DNA from: JBEKHT01 sp049516595
GTDB taxonomy: Bacteria; Chloroflexota; Anaerolineae; Anaerolineales; RBG-16-64-43
Reading direction: 5' to 3'
NCBI GenBank assembly: GCA_049516595.1
Contig: JBEKSY010000002.1
Location: forward strand, 62,001 to 126,000
DNA: 64,000 nucleotides
Shown here one piece after another: positions 53,462 to 61,795 of the stretch (its first letter is position 1; each line of letters starts with the position of its first letter). A program made the translations under genes and the position numbers. The notes beneath the pieces are model-generated. The model was not told the DNA's origin. It worked only from the letters and a program-made list of their open reading frames with translations, and did not search any database.

Positions 53462-54415
53462 ATGTCTATTACGGTTGGGATTACCACCTCGACGTTTGCA
53501 CGGGAGGACGCCGAGCCGCTGGATCTCTTGATGCGCGCCGGAATTGAATGGCGCCTCAACCCATACGGCCGAAAGCTTCAGCCGGAGGAAACGGTCCAAT
53601 TCCTGGACGAAGCGGATGGCGTGATTGCCGGGACGGAGACACTGAATCGTGCTGTCCTAGGCCAGCTGCCCAAGATCCAAGTGATCTCGCGCGTGGGCGT
53701 GGGTCTGGAGAATGTAGACCTAGCATACGCGGAAGAGCGAGGCATCCAGGTCTTCAGCACGTCCGACGGGCCGACACAGGGTGTGGCCGAGCTAGCCTTG
53801 GGAGGTCTGCTGGCCGTCTCGCGTGGGGTCGCGGTCTCGGATGCTGCGATTCGGCGCGGCGAGTGGACCAAGCCGATGGGGCACCTCTTGCAAGGCAAGA
53901 CGGTGGGGCTTATCGGGCTGGGCCGAATCGGTCGGGCCTTCGCAGTCTTAGTGAGGCCCTTTGCCGTTTCGTTGATTGCTTTTGACTTGGTTCCTGACCT
54001 GACCGAGGCACAGAAGCTGGGCGTCCAATTCGTGGGTTTCGAGGAGATTCTGGTCCAGTCCGACGTGGTCTCACTTCATCTGAGCGGGGTCGCTAAACGT
54101 CCTATGCTGGGGGAGCAAGAATTCTTGCGCATGAAGCCCGGGGCTGTGGTCGTTAACACCGCGCGCGGGGGCTGGCTTGACGAAAAGGCTCTGGCGCAAT
54201 GTCTCCGGAACGGTCACCTGGGAGGCGCCTATCTGGATGTGTTCGAGGAGGAACCCTATCGCGGACCGCTGGCCGAGCTGCCGAATGTCGTGCTGACGCC
54301 TCACATCGGTTCCTATGCGGCCGAATGCCGCGTGAGGATGGAAGCCGAGGCCGCCAGCCACGTGGTCGCCTTTTTTGGGGCGCGCGAGAGGAAAAGGCCG
54401 GAGGCTTCTCGATGA
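53462..54415 (+). CDS. D-isomer-specific 2-hydroxyacid dehydrogenase (phosphoglycerate dehydrogenase-like)
   Basis: This NAD-dependent oxidoreductase of 317 residues has RVGVGLENVDLAYAEERGI, the nucleotide motif GLGRIGRAF at 152-160, and the catalytic triad R235 (NTARGG), E264 (FEEEP) and H281 (TPHIGS). The regulatory ACT domain of SerA is absent, so a dedicated sugar-pathway role is more likely than serine synthesis. It overlaps the next SDR by 4 bp and is followed by a CMP-sugar synthetase. The ATG at 53462 follows GAGG; the frame is open upstream to 53354 without conservation. Confidence 0.87.
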   Translation: MSITVGITTSTFAREDAEPLDLLMRAGIEWRLNPYGRKLQPEETVQFLDEADGVIAGTETLNRAVLGQLPKIQVISRVGVGLENVDLAYAEERGIQVFSTSDGPTQGVAELALGGLLAVSRGVAVSDAAIRRGEWTKPMGHLLQGKTVGLIGLGRIGRAFAVLVRPFAVSLIAFDLVPDLTEAQKLGVQFVGFEEILVQSDVVSLHLSGVAKRPMLGEQEFLRMKPGAVVVNTARGGWLDEKALAQCLRNGHLGGAYLDVFEEEPYRGPLAELPNVVLTPHIGSYAAECRVRMEAEAASHVVAFFGARERKRPEASR

Positions 54416-55296
54416 GTCGCATGGTCGTTACCGGAGGGGCCGGCTTCCTCGGAAGCCACGTGGCCGATGCGCTTTCCGCAAAGGGCCACGAGGTCGTGAT
54501 CTTTGATCGTCGCGGATCACCGTACCGCCAGCCAAATCAGGAAGAGGTTGTGGGAGATCTGCTGGACTTCGATCTGCTCTGCCAGTCCTTTCGAGGTGCG
54601 GAAAACATCTACCATTTGGCGGCACTGGCCGACCTCAATGCGGCGCGCACCCTGCCTCGTGAAACGGCGAGCGTAAATGTCCTGGGGACGGTAAACGCCC
54701 TGGAAGCCGCCCGCTCAGCGCGGGTGAAGCGGTTCGTCTTTGCCAGCACGGTATACGTCTACAGCGAGCAGGGCAGCTTCTATCGAGCGAGTAAGCAGGC
54801 CTGCGAGGCCTACGTCGAGGAATATCAGAGACAGTTTGGCCTCGACTACACGATCCTGCGCTTCGGCTCTCTGTATGGTCCGCGCGCGGATGAAAGCAAT
54901 GGGGTCTACCGGCTGCTGCGGGAAGCTGTGACGGGCGGGAAGATCCGCTATCCGGGAGCTCCCGAAGACACCCGGGAGTATATCCACGTGGCCGACGCAG
55001 CCCGGCTCAGCACGGAAATCCTGACGCCCGAATACGCGAACCAGTGTTTGATGATCACTGGCCACTATCCCATGCGCGCTCGCGACCTCTTTACGATGTT
55101 TTCGGAAATCCTTGGGAAAGAGATTGAGATCGAGTACCTGGAACCCCAAGATGTCAATGATCACTATCGGGTTACTCCCTACCGCTATCATCCTCGCGTC
55201 GCGCGCAAGCTGACTTCGACCCTATATGTTGACATGGGACAGGGTACGATGGAGGTTCTGGAACAGATTACGCGCGAGATCGAAAGGGCTCGGTGA
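54412..55296 (+). CDS. Extended SDR sugar-nucleotide enzyme
   Basis: This 294-residue SDR carries VTGGAGFLGSHV at 6-17, YHLAALADLNAARTLP, ASTVYVYSE at 111-119, and the catalytic Y124-x-x-x-K128 in FYRASKQA. FGSLYGPRADESNGVYRLLR and TREYIHVADAA follow the UDP-hexose epimerase pattern. The C-terminal part is shorter than in GalE-type enzymes. It is translationally coupled to the 2-hydroxyacid dehydrogenase (ATGA) and probably acts in the same pathway; its substrate is unknown. Confidence 0.84.
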   Translation: MSRMVVTGGAGFLGSHVADALSAKGHEVVIFDRRGSPYRQPNQEEVVGDLLDFDLLCQSFRGAENIYHLAALADLNAARTLPRETASVNVLGTVNALEAARSARVKRFVFASTVYVYSEQGSFYRASKQACEAYVEEYQRQFGLDYTILRFGSLYGPRADESNGVYRLLREAVTGGKIRYPGAPEDTREYIHVADAARLSTEILTPEYANQCLMITGHYPMRARDLFTMFSEILGKEIEIEYLEPQDVNDHYRVTPYRYHPRVARKLTSTLYVDMGQGTMEVLEQITREIERAR

Positions 55297-55333
55297 GGGT
55301 GGATCACGGTCAGAACTCAACGAAAGCGGACCG

Positions 55334-56053
55334 ATGAATGCCGCGATCATAACGGCGCGTGCCGGGAGCAAGTCGATTCGGAACAAGAACATCCTTCCTA
55401 TCCAGGGCAAGCCTCTGATCAGCTACCCGATCCGTGCCGCGCGAGAGGCGGTGCGAATCGCGCAGACCTACATATCGACGGATTCTGCCGAGATCATGGA
55501 GATCGGGCGCGAGATGGGGTGTCAGATCATTGTGCGGCCGGAAGAACTGCGGGGAGATCATGTCAACCACGGTGACGTGATCAAGCACGCCACCGAGTAT
55601 GTGGATGCCCACGAATTCGATCTCAGGAATGTAGTTCTCCTGCTGGGAAACACGGTCATGGTGGATGGGGCCTTAATTGATCAGGGGCTGGAGATCCTTG
55701 AGCGTCGCGAAGACCTGGACTCGGTTATGAGCGTTTGGGAGGCGGCGGATGATCATCCGTTGCGGGCCCTCGAGATCGTGGATGGCCTGCTGGTCCCTTA
55801 CGGGGATCCTAACCGGCAAGCCTCGACCGAGAGGCAGTCTTACCCCAAGGCCTACTACTATGACCAGGGCATTTGGGTCTTCCGCAAGGAGTGCGTGAAT
55901 CGCCGCGACGGTCCGAATCCGTGGTGGTGGATGGGCAGGCGATCCCTACCCATTGTTCGCAAGTGGGTGACGGGGAGGGATATTCACATGGAACTGGATG
56001 TTCGTCTGGCAGAGTGGTGGCTGTCGAACGAATCGGCCCTCACTCAGCTTTAG
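55334..56053 (+). CDS. CMP-acid-sugar synthetase (acylneuraminate cytidylyltransferase family)
   Basis: This 239-residue enzyme activates an acidic sugar with CTP. The start MNAAIITARAGSKSIRNKNI contains the CTP-binding R-A-G-S-K-S-I-R-N-K motif of NeuA/PseF/KdsB-type proteins; SYPIRAAREA and YISTDSAEI follow. No synthase of the NeuB type, aldolase or phosphatase lies next to it. The acid could be a nonulosonic acid, Kdo-like sugar or glycerate-type compound. The ATG at 55334 is 37 bp after the SDR stop. Confidence 0.87.
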   Translation: MNAAIITARAGSKSIRNKNILPIQGKPLISYPIRAAREAVRIAQTYISTDSAEIMEIGREMGCQIIVRPEELRGDHVNHGDVIKHATEYVDAHEFDLRNVVLLLGNTVMVDGALIDQGLEILERREDLDSVMSVWEAADDHPLRALEIVDGLLVPYGDPNRQASTERQSYPKAYYYDQGIWVFRKECVNRRDGPNPWWWMGRRSLPIVRKWVTGRDIHMELDVRLAEWWLSNESALTQL

Positions 56054-56384
56054 CGGCTTGCTTTGGCCTCGCGCCCACAGGCAACCTGCTTGGCCTCGCA
56101 GGGCCGTAGCTCTCGGGGGCTTGAGTTTCCTGGAGCTGAGATTGACGGATGTCATGATCAGCCGGGGGGAAAGGGCGGAGGCGTTTGGTAGCTCTTCCCG
56201 GCCTGTGCGGCCAGGGCACGCAGGTCCTCGTCGGCCCGCCCGAGAGGGGAAGCGGAGGGAGAACCCCGGTTCCCATGTCGGTGCTGCGAGGTGGACCGCG
56301 CGGCTTGGCTCCGCAGAGGCGACCGCGATTTGTCACGGCGGCTGTCCGCAAACTCCCGGCCGGGTCAGAGAAAGAGGGTAGCGC
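56054..56384. other. 0.33-kb spacer before the second ABC exporter
   Basis: No gene is supported. A TTGACG at 56142-56147 has no matching -10 box. GAGGG at 56374-56378 is the Shine-Dalgarno sequence of the next gene. The region separates the CMP-sugar genes from the export genes. Confidence 0.5.
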
Positions 56385-57308
56385 ATGTCAACGACAATGA
56401 GGAACAAGGCCGACACCGAAACCGACGATGTTCTGGTGAAGCCTTCCTCTCCGACTGCCGGATCCGAGGAGAGCGACGGGTTCACGGGCCCGGTTCATGA
56501 GATCTCGGCCTCCCGAGGCTGGGTTGCCCTCCGACTGAGCGAGCTTTGGCAATACCGCGAGTTGTTGTATTTCCTCGTCTGGAGGGACATCAAAGTCCGC
56601 TATAAGCAGACCATCCTGGGCGCGGCCTGGGCGATTATTCAGCCGTTCTTTACCATGGTGGTCTTCAGCCTGTTTTTTGGCAACTTGGCGAAGATGCCCT
56701 CCGATAATATCCCCTATCCCATCTTCAGCTACGCTGCCTTGGTACCCTGGACGTTCTTTGCAACGGGCCTGGGGAATGCCTCCAACAGCCTGGTGGGGAA
56801 CGCGGGGCTTATCCAAAAAGTCTACTTCCCTCGCCTGGCCGTCCCCATTGCGGGGGTGCTGTCGCCCCTGGTGGACTTGGCGCTGGCCTTCCTCGTCCTG
56901 ATTGCAATGATGGGCTATTTTCACCTTGGGCCGTCGGTGGCTGTCATCTGGCTGCCCGTCTTCCTGCTCCTGGCGTTTGTCACGGCCTTGGGGGTTGGGC
57001 TTTGGCTGTCAGCGCTGAATGTTGAATACCGCGACGTTCGCTATGTGGTCCCCTTTCTCACCAACTTTTGGCTCTTCGTTACCCCCGTCGCCTATCCGAG
57101 CTCTCTTCTCAAGGAACCCTGGCACACTATCTATGGGCTGAATCCCATGGCGGGGGTCGTCGACGGCTTCCGGTGGGCCCTTCTCGGTGCAAAAACCCCA
57201 GCCCCAGGACCAATGGTATTGGTTTCGGCCTTGGCCGCCTTGTTGATCCTGGTGAGCGGGGCCTACTACTTTCGCAGAATGGAACGTACCTTTGCCGATG
57301 TGGTCTAA
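56385..57308 (+). CDS. ABC-2 type polysaccharide export permease, copy 2
   Basis: This 307-residue permease is a close paralogue of that at 8417: WRDIKVRYKQTILGAAWAII, LVPWTFFATGL, NSLVGNAGLIQKVYFPR, TPVAYPSSLL and NPMAGVVDGFRWALLG. A polar N-terminus of about 60 residues, longer than in copy 1, precedes six helices. It would carry another lipid-linked glycan across the membrane with the ATPase encoded next. The ATG at 56385 follows GAGGG at 56374-56378. Confidence 0.92.
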   Translation: MSTTMRNKADTETDDVLVKPSSPTAGSEESDGFTGPVHEISASRGWVALRLSELWQYRELLYFLVWRDIKVRYKQTILGAAWAIIQPFFTMVVFSLFFGNLAKMPSDNIPYPIFSYAALVPWTFFATGLGNASNSLVGNAGLIQKVYFPRLAVPIAGVLSPLVDLALAFLVLIAMMGYFHLGPSVAVIWLPVFLLLAFVTALGVGLWLSALNVEYRDVRYVVPFLTNFWLFVTPVAYPSSLLKEPWHTIYGLNPMAGVVDGFRWALLGAKTPAPGPMVLVSALAALLILVSGAYYFRRMERTFADVV

Positions 57309-57337
57309 GCGCCCGCCAGATTCACGACACCTCTGAC

Positions 57338-58660
57338 ATGCCCCCCCTCGCGATCCGGGTGGAAAGTGTAGGCAAGCGGTATCGAATCGGGTTGGCTCCG
57401 AGGCGATACCGAACGTTGAGGGAATCACTGACTTCCTCCCTGGGCGACGCCATGCGGTGGATCGCGCGATCCGGCCGTGGCGCGGATGGGCGCAGAGAGG
57501 ATTCCTCTTCGATCTGGGCGCTGCGCGAGGTTTCGTTTGATGTTCGTCAAGGCGAGATCGTCGGGATCATTGGTCGAAACGGAGCAGGGAAGAGCACCCT
57601 CCTGAAAATCCTCTCGAGAATCACCGAGCCAACGAAGGGGCGGGTAAGAATTGCGGGCCGGATTGGATCGCTGTTGGAAGTGGGAACGGGATTTCATCCC
57701 GAACTGACGGGCAGGGAGAACATCTATCTCAACGGCGCGATCCTGGGAATGCGTCGCGATGAGATTCAACGACGCTTCGACGAGATCGTTGCCTTTTCCG
57801 AGGTCGAGCAATTCATGGACACGCCGGTGAAGCGCTACTCGAGCGGGATGTACCTGCGTCTGGCATTTGCGGTCGCGGCACACCTGGATCCGGAGATCCT
57901 CTTGGTCGACGAAGTCCTAGCGGTGGGCGACCAGCGGTTCCAGCAAAAGTGCATTGGCAAGATGGAAAGCGCGGGAAGCGAGGGGAGGACGGTATTGTTC
58001 GTTTCCCACAACATGCCGGCCATCGCGAGACTGTGTGAACGCACGATTCTCCTTGACAAAGGGGAGGTGATCGCTGACGGGCCAACCGGGACGGTCGTGG
58101 CTCGATACTTGAATCTGGATGAGGATCTCAGACAACCCGGGGCTTCCGTCTCCTGGCCCAATCCGGAGCAGGCCCCCGGCAATGAAGAGGTCCGCCTGAA
58201 GCGAATGCAGTTGCTTGGGCCTCAAGGGGCTCCCCAGGCAGAGTTTGATGCCCGGGATCCGATCGAGGTTGAAGTGCAGTTCTGGGTGCTGCATGAAGCA
58301 CCCAATGTGGTCCCGATGTTCAGGGTGTACAACGAAGATCGTCTCTGTGTGTTTGCCTCGGCTCCGACACGCGACCTGATTTTTGGCGGTCGCACCAGAC
58401 AGGTTGGAACCTACACCGCCCGATGCCGGATTCCTCCCCTTTTCATGGCGGAGGGATTCTTTTCGGTTGAACTCGCTCTTCGGACCCTCTACCCGCGGCG
58501 CTTCTTCCTCCCAGGGGTCAGATTGCTCAGCTTCCGGATCGTCGACAGCGGCGGCGAGGATTCAGTCCGCGGAGAGTATCGCGGTTTGTGGCCCGGCGTG
58601 GTCGCTCCTGCCCTGGACTGGCAGACGGACTACTTGCCCCAGATCGAAGTCGGTGCGTGA
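57338..58660 (+). CDS. ABC glycan exporter ATPase with Wzt-type C-terminal domain, copy 2
   Basis: This 440-residue ATPase has Walker A GRNGAGKST at 79-87, signature YSSGM at 168-172, Walker B ILLVDEVL at 187-194 and SHNMPAIARLC. After about residue 265 a beta-rich Wzt-type domain with DARDPIEVEVQFWVL and FFSVELALRTLYPRRFF follows. That domain resembles the one at 61796 much more than the one at 9311, so copies 2 and 3 are sister duplicates. The ATG at 57338 lacks a Shine-Dalgarno sequence; the frame is open far upstream through the permease gene. A GT4 gene follows after 3 bp. Confidence 0.9.
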   Translation: MPPLAIRVESVGKRYRIGLAPRRYRTLRESLTSSLGDAMRWIARSGRGADGRREDSSSIWALREVSFDVRQGEIVGIIGRNGAGKSTLLKILSRITEPTKGRVRIAGRIGSLLEVGTGFHPELTGRENIYLNGAILGMRRDEIQRRFDEIVAFSEVEQFMDTPVKRYSSGMYLRLAFAVAAHLDPEILLVDEVLAVGDQRFQQKCIGKMESAGSEGRTVLFVSHNMPAIARLCERTILLDKGEVIADGPTGTVVARYLNLDEDLRQPGASVSWPNPEQAPGNEEVRLKRMQLLGPQGAPQAEFDARDPIEVEVQFWVLHEAPNVVPMFRVYNEDRLCVFASAPTRDLIFGGRTRQVGTYTARCRIPPLFMAEGFFSVELALRTLYPRRFFLPGVRLLSFRIVDSGGEDSVRGEYRGLWPGVVAPALDWQTDYLPQIEVGA

Positions 58661-58663
58661 CCG

Positions 58664-59827
58664 ATGCGGGTCCTGCAGGTCCATCCTCTCCTGCGCGGAG
58701 ACCTGGTCTACCCTCTCGCTGGCGGGAAGTCACGGGTCTCGCTGGCGCTCTCCGAGTACTTGGCGCTCAACGGCCATGCGGTGGGTTTGTTTCCCTATCC
58801 GGAAAGGCTCTTTCGACCGCCCCGTGGATTTCGCGGCCCCTCGGGCGGGAGGCTCGTGGTGCTTCCCACCGCAACCCTGCCTACTCGCACGGAAATCGTG
58901 CCTGGCCTGCTAGCATTGCTGCGGGCCCGCCTCGCTTCTCGAGGGGCTCGGGGTCAAAACGGCGGGTTCGACCTTCTGGCCCTGACCGCTCTTGAGCATG
59001 GGATCAAGGAATTCCGCCCGGCGATCGTCCACTGCCATCACACGTTCTCCGATTTTCCCTACTTGTTTCGATCTCTGCGGGGCCGCATGCCGCTGGTCCT
59101 CACCCATCATGCTTATCAGGCCGCAACCCATCTGGATGTCTATGATTGGGTCATCTTCGTCTCACGCGCCTGGCAGGAGAAGGTCGTCCGGGACAGTCAC
59201 TTCCCCCTTGAGCGGACGAGGGTAATCTACAACCCGGTTTCCGCGGACTTTTCCACGGGAGAGGTCAAGCCGCATGGCCAGCGACACGGGATCGTGTTCT
59301 CCGGGAACCTGTCCTCTCGGAAAGGCCTGCACCTTCTGTTACAAGCTTACCAACTCGAGCCTGCTCTGCGCGCCTACCCCCTGACGGTGTGCGGGACAGG
59401 AGAGGCTGAAGGCGGATACCGCGAACTGGCCCGGCGGGACCATTTGCCGGTGACCTTCTGCGGGAGGCTTCGAGCTGACCAGCTGCGGATCAAGCTCGGC
59501 GACGCTGCGGCTCTGGTCAACCCGAGCAGCGGGGAAGGGTTTAGCGTGGCGTTGCTGGAAGCGGTCTGTTGCGGGACCCCCGTCGTGGGCTGGCCCCTCC
59601 AGCTGGAGGAAATGCAGGAGGTCATGAGCATGCCGGTGGGAGCCGCATTTGACGCGGCGCACCGCACTCCTCAGGACCTGGCCGCCTCTGTCCTGCAACT
59701 CCTTGTAGAGAACCAGGGGGCTCGGCCATCGCCGCAGTCTCTTGCGGATCGGGCCCGCGATGTTTTTTCATTAACTCGTGCTGGACGGGCTCTCCTGCGT
59801 CTCTATCAGGATGCAATTTCCGCCTAG
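58664..59827 (+). CDS. Family 4 glycosyltransferase of the exporter-linked subgroup, copy 1
   Basis: This 387-residue GT-B enzyme starts RVLQVHPLLRGDLVYPLAGG, a motif shared with the genes at 59832 and 63111. HCHHTFSDFPYL and LTHHAYQAATHLDVYDWVIF follow. The donor half has SGNLSSRKGLHLLLQAYQLE and NPSSGEGFSVALLEAVCCGT with its E-x7-E site. It is placed directly behind an exporter ATPase, which may mean it adds a sugar on the glycan end read by the Wzt domain (inference). Confidence 0.86.
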   Translation: MRVLQVHPLLRGDLVYPLAGGKSRVSLALSEYLALNGHAVGLFPYPERLFRPPRGFRGPSGGRLVVLPTATLPTRTEIVPGLLALLRARLASRGARGQNGGFDLLALTALEHGIKEFRPAIVHCHHTFSDFPYLFRSLRGRMPLVLTHHAYQAATHLDVYDWVIFVSRAWQEKVVRDSHFPLERTRVIYNPVSADFSTGEVKPHGQRHGIVFSGNLSSRKGLHLLLQAYQLEPALRAYPLTVCGTGEAEGGYRELARRDHLPVTFCGRLRADQLRIKLGDAAALVNPSSGEGFSVALLEAVCCGTPVVGWPLQLEEMQEVMSMPVGAAFDAAHRTPQDLAASVLQLLVENQGARPSPQSLADRARDVFSLTRAGRALLRLYQDAISA

Positions 59828-59831
59828 CCCG

Positions 59832-60983
59832 ATGAACATCTTGCGCGTCCATCCGTTTCTGAGGTCCGAGCTCTTCTACCCCTACGCGGGGGGAATGGCA
59901 CGAACTTCGGTGCGCCTGACGGAGGAGTTGGTCCGCGCTGGGCACCGTCTTCTCGTTTTTCCCTTCCCCGACACCATTGGGACCTCAACTCTATGGGATC
60001 TAGGGGGCGGGCTGAGCGTCACAGTTCAGCCCACCGTAGTCTGGCCGGGTTGGGGTAGGGTGGGGAGGTGGTTCCGGAGGGCAGGCGAATTGCGGCCGCG
60101 CCCCGACAGCCTTCGTGGCCGCCTGCTTGATGCCATGACCATGACGGCTTTGGATCGCGTCGCTCGGGAGTTCCAGCCGCATGTGATTCACAACCACCTG
60201 GCGCGCCGGGGCTTTCCACGCCTCTACGAGGGCGTGGGCCTGCGGGTCCCCTTGATTCTCACCCATCACCACTTTGAAGCAGGCGAAAGCCTGGAGAGCT
60301 ATGACCGCATCGTTTTTGTCTCTCGCACCCAAATGGAGGGCGTCCGCAGGAGCGTGCCCCTGAGAGACGAGCTAATCCGCGTGGTCCACAACCCTGTGGC
60401 TGAGGAGTTTCGCAGAGAGCCGGTATTGCCCGCGCAAGCTCGTGAAGGAGTGGTCTTTTCGGGTGCCTTGATCCGTCGCAAGGGCATCGATTTGGTTCTG
60501 GATGCATTCGCGATGAATCCGAGGTTGAAAGCTCAGGATCTCTTCCTGTGCGGAGAGAGTCAACTGGGACCCGACCTCGCGACCCTGGCCCAGAAGGAGG
60601 GGCTGAAAGTGCATCTTCTGGGCAAGCTTTCGAGACAAGACCTAAGCGCCCGATTGGCGCGGGCGAAGGTGATGGTCCTACCCAGCCGCAAGGAGGGTTG
60701 GAGTGGCTCGATCAATGAGGCCGTCTGCTGTGGAACCCCGGTGGTTGGATACGCCCCGCAAGTCTCGGAACTACGCGATCTCTTGGGCATGGAGGTTGGC
60801 ATCGCTTTCGATGCCAACCTCCAGACCCCAGCCGAGCTTGCCGATTTCCTCCTGCGGGCGTTGGATGGCCCACTCCAAGAAACCGCGGTGCGGCAACGAA
60901 TCGCGGCAGCCGCCAGGGAGGCCCTTTCCGGAAACAAGTTTGTCCAAGGATACGAACAGATCTATCGGGAGCTTATCCGTTAG
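59832..60983 (+). CDS. Family 4 glycosyltransferase of the exporter-linked subgroup, copy 2
   Basis: This 383-residue paralogue of the previous gene product begins NILRVHPFLRSELFYPYAGG. It keeps HNHLARRGFPRLY, LTHHHFEAGESLESYDRIVF, SGALIRRKGIDLVLDAFAMN and SRKEGWSGSINEAVCCGTPV. Toward its 3' end the gene contains a perfect 15-bp inverted repeat (60790-60823) in codons for G-M-E-V-G-I-A-F-D-A-N-L-Q. The ATG at 59832 is preferred; an ATG at 59811 would overlap the gene before. Confidence 0.86.
   Translation: MNILRVHPFLRSELFYPYAGGMARTSVRLTEELVRAGHRLLVFPFPDTIGTSTLWDLGGGLSVTVQPTVVWPGWGRVGRWFRRAGELRPRPDSLRGRLLDAMTMTALDRVAREFQPHVIHNHLARRGFPRLYEGVGLRVPLILTHHHFEAGESLESYDRIVFVSRTQMEGVRRSVPLRDELIRVVHNPVAEEFRREPVLPAQAREGVVFSGALIRRKGIDLVLDAFAMNPRLKAQDLFLCGESQLGPDLATLAQKEGLKVHLLGKLSRQDLSARLARAKVMVLPSRKEGWSGSINEAVCCGTPVVGYAPQVSELRDLLGMEVGIAFDANLQTPAELADFLLRALDGPLQETAVRQRIAAAAREALSGNKFVQGYEQIYRELIR
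60790..60823. repeat. Perfect 15-bp inverted repeat inside a GT4 gene
   Basis: TGGAGGTTGGCATCG at 60790-60804 and CGATGCCAACCTCCA at 60809-60823 are exact reverse complements with a 4-base CTTT loop. It lies in coding sequence. By a rough count of positions and loop sizes, fewer than about one in a thousand windows of this size should hold such a stem by chance. The paralogue at 58664 does not have it at the matching site. Confidence 0.85.
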
Positions 60984-61010
60984 AGACTTCTCGGGCCTGG
61001 GATCCCTTGG

Positions 61011-61538
61011 ATGCGCCCGATCGTACGATCTCGCACTGTGAGGCCACGTCCGAGATTAACGAGACACGAGCCCATTGTGTCGCCTTGCTTCGGCAAGGAA
61101 TTTGGTTCCTCCTTCACGGGTGGGTTCAGGCACAGTGATTACGCGTTGGAACACTACCGGCACGTCCTCGTCTCAGATGCCCGCATGGCATCCAAGGCCA
61201 ACTACCTGAAGCTGCTGGCGAGCCACCCAACTTGTATCGCCACCACCGGGCTTCACGGATCGATTGGCCGGAAATTCGGAGAATATGTGGCTTTCTTCAA
61301 GGCCATCGTGTCGGAGAGACTCGGCTACCGAGTTCCGGGCGACTTGGCCGAGGGTCGCAATTACCTGGGATTTGTGACGCCGGAAGAGTATGTGGAACAA
61401 GCCGTGAGGCTGTTCCGCGATTCGGATCTGAGACGCAGGATGACGGAGGCAAATCATCACTACTATCAGGAATACCTGGGTCCGGAGCACCAAATGATCC
61501 GGACCCAGGAAATCGCTAGAGGGGAGGGCCTCCGCTAA
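61011..61538 (+). pseudogene. Truncated glycosyltransferase, C-terminal part only
   Basis: The frame encodes 175 residues. From about residue 59, KANYLKLLASHPTCIATTGLHGSIGRKFGEYV matches the donor-binding half of capsule glycosyltransferases in which A-T-x-G-L-H-x-S-I-G-x-K-x-G-E-Y is conserved. NYLGFVTPEEYVEQAVRLF and MTEANHHYYQEYLGPEHQM are the usual C-terminal end. The N-terminal acceptor domain (about 150-200 residues) is missing and the first 30 residues look random, so this is a decayed remnant. It sits between the two ATPase-plus-GT4 modules and probably marks a recombination or deletion event. Confidence 0.7.
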
Positions 61539-61549
61539 TCGCGGGAACT

Positions 61550-61579
61550 CTGCGGGTTGCCGCGCGAACGGGCCCGCAG
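61550..61579. repeat. 7-bp inverted repeat after the truncated gene
   Basis: CTGCGGG at 61550-61556 pairs with CCCGCAG at 61573-61579 across a 16-base loop. It lies 12 bp behind the stop of the gene fragment. Without a T tract it is at best a weak terminator or an mRNA-stabilising hairpin. Confidence 0.35.
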
Positions 61580-61742
61580 GCTGGCTTTCGGCTGGCAATG
61601 GCTGACGCAAAATCAAGGCAAGCCATGCGCCGTGTTTATCCGGCGGCGCGGGATCATTATCGGGATCACCCAGAACCGTGTGGCCGCGTCGATCTGGTGC
61701 ATTTACCTGAAGACTCAGGCTGGGCCGGGCATGAAGGAAGTC

Positions 61743-61751
61743 TGATATGAT
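61743..61751 (+). promoter_or_regulatory. Extended -10 promoter before the third exporter ATPase
   Basis: TGATATGAT at 61743-61751 fits the TGnTATAAT extended -10 pattern with one mismatch. No clear -35 box is present, which extended -10 promoters tolerate. Transcription would start near 61758, about 38 nt before the ATG at 61796. Confidence 0.42.
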
Positions 61752-61795
61752 CGCGCTGATGGCATGACGGGCGGAGGTTGCCGAAGGAAGCCAGC

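Noticed and set aside
61557..61745. 62-codon open frame between the truncated gene and the third ATPase
   Set aside because: No Shine-Dalgarno sequence or motif, and it ends at the extended -10 element; more likely non-coding.
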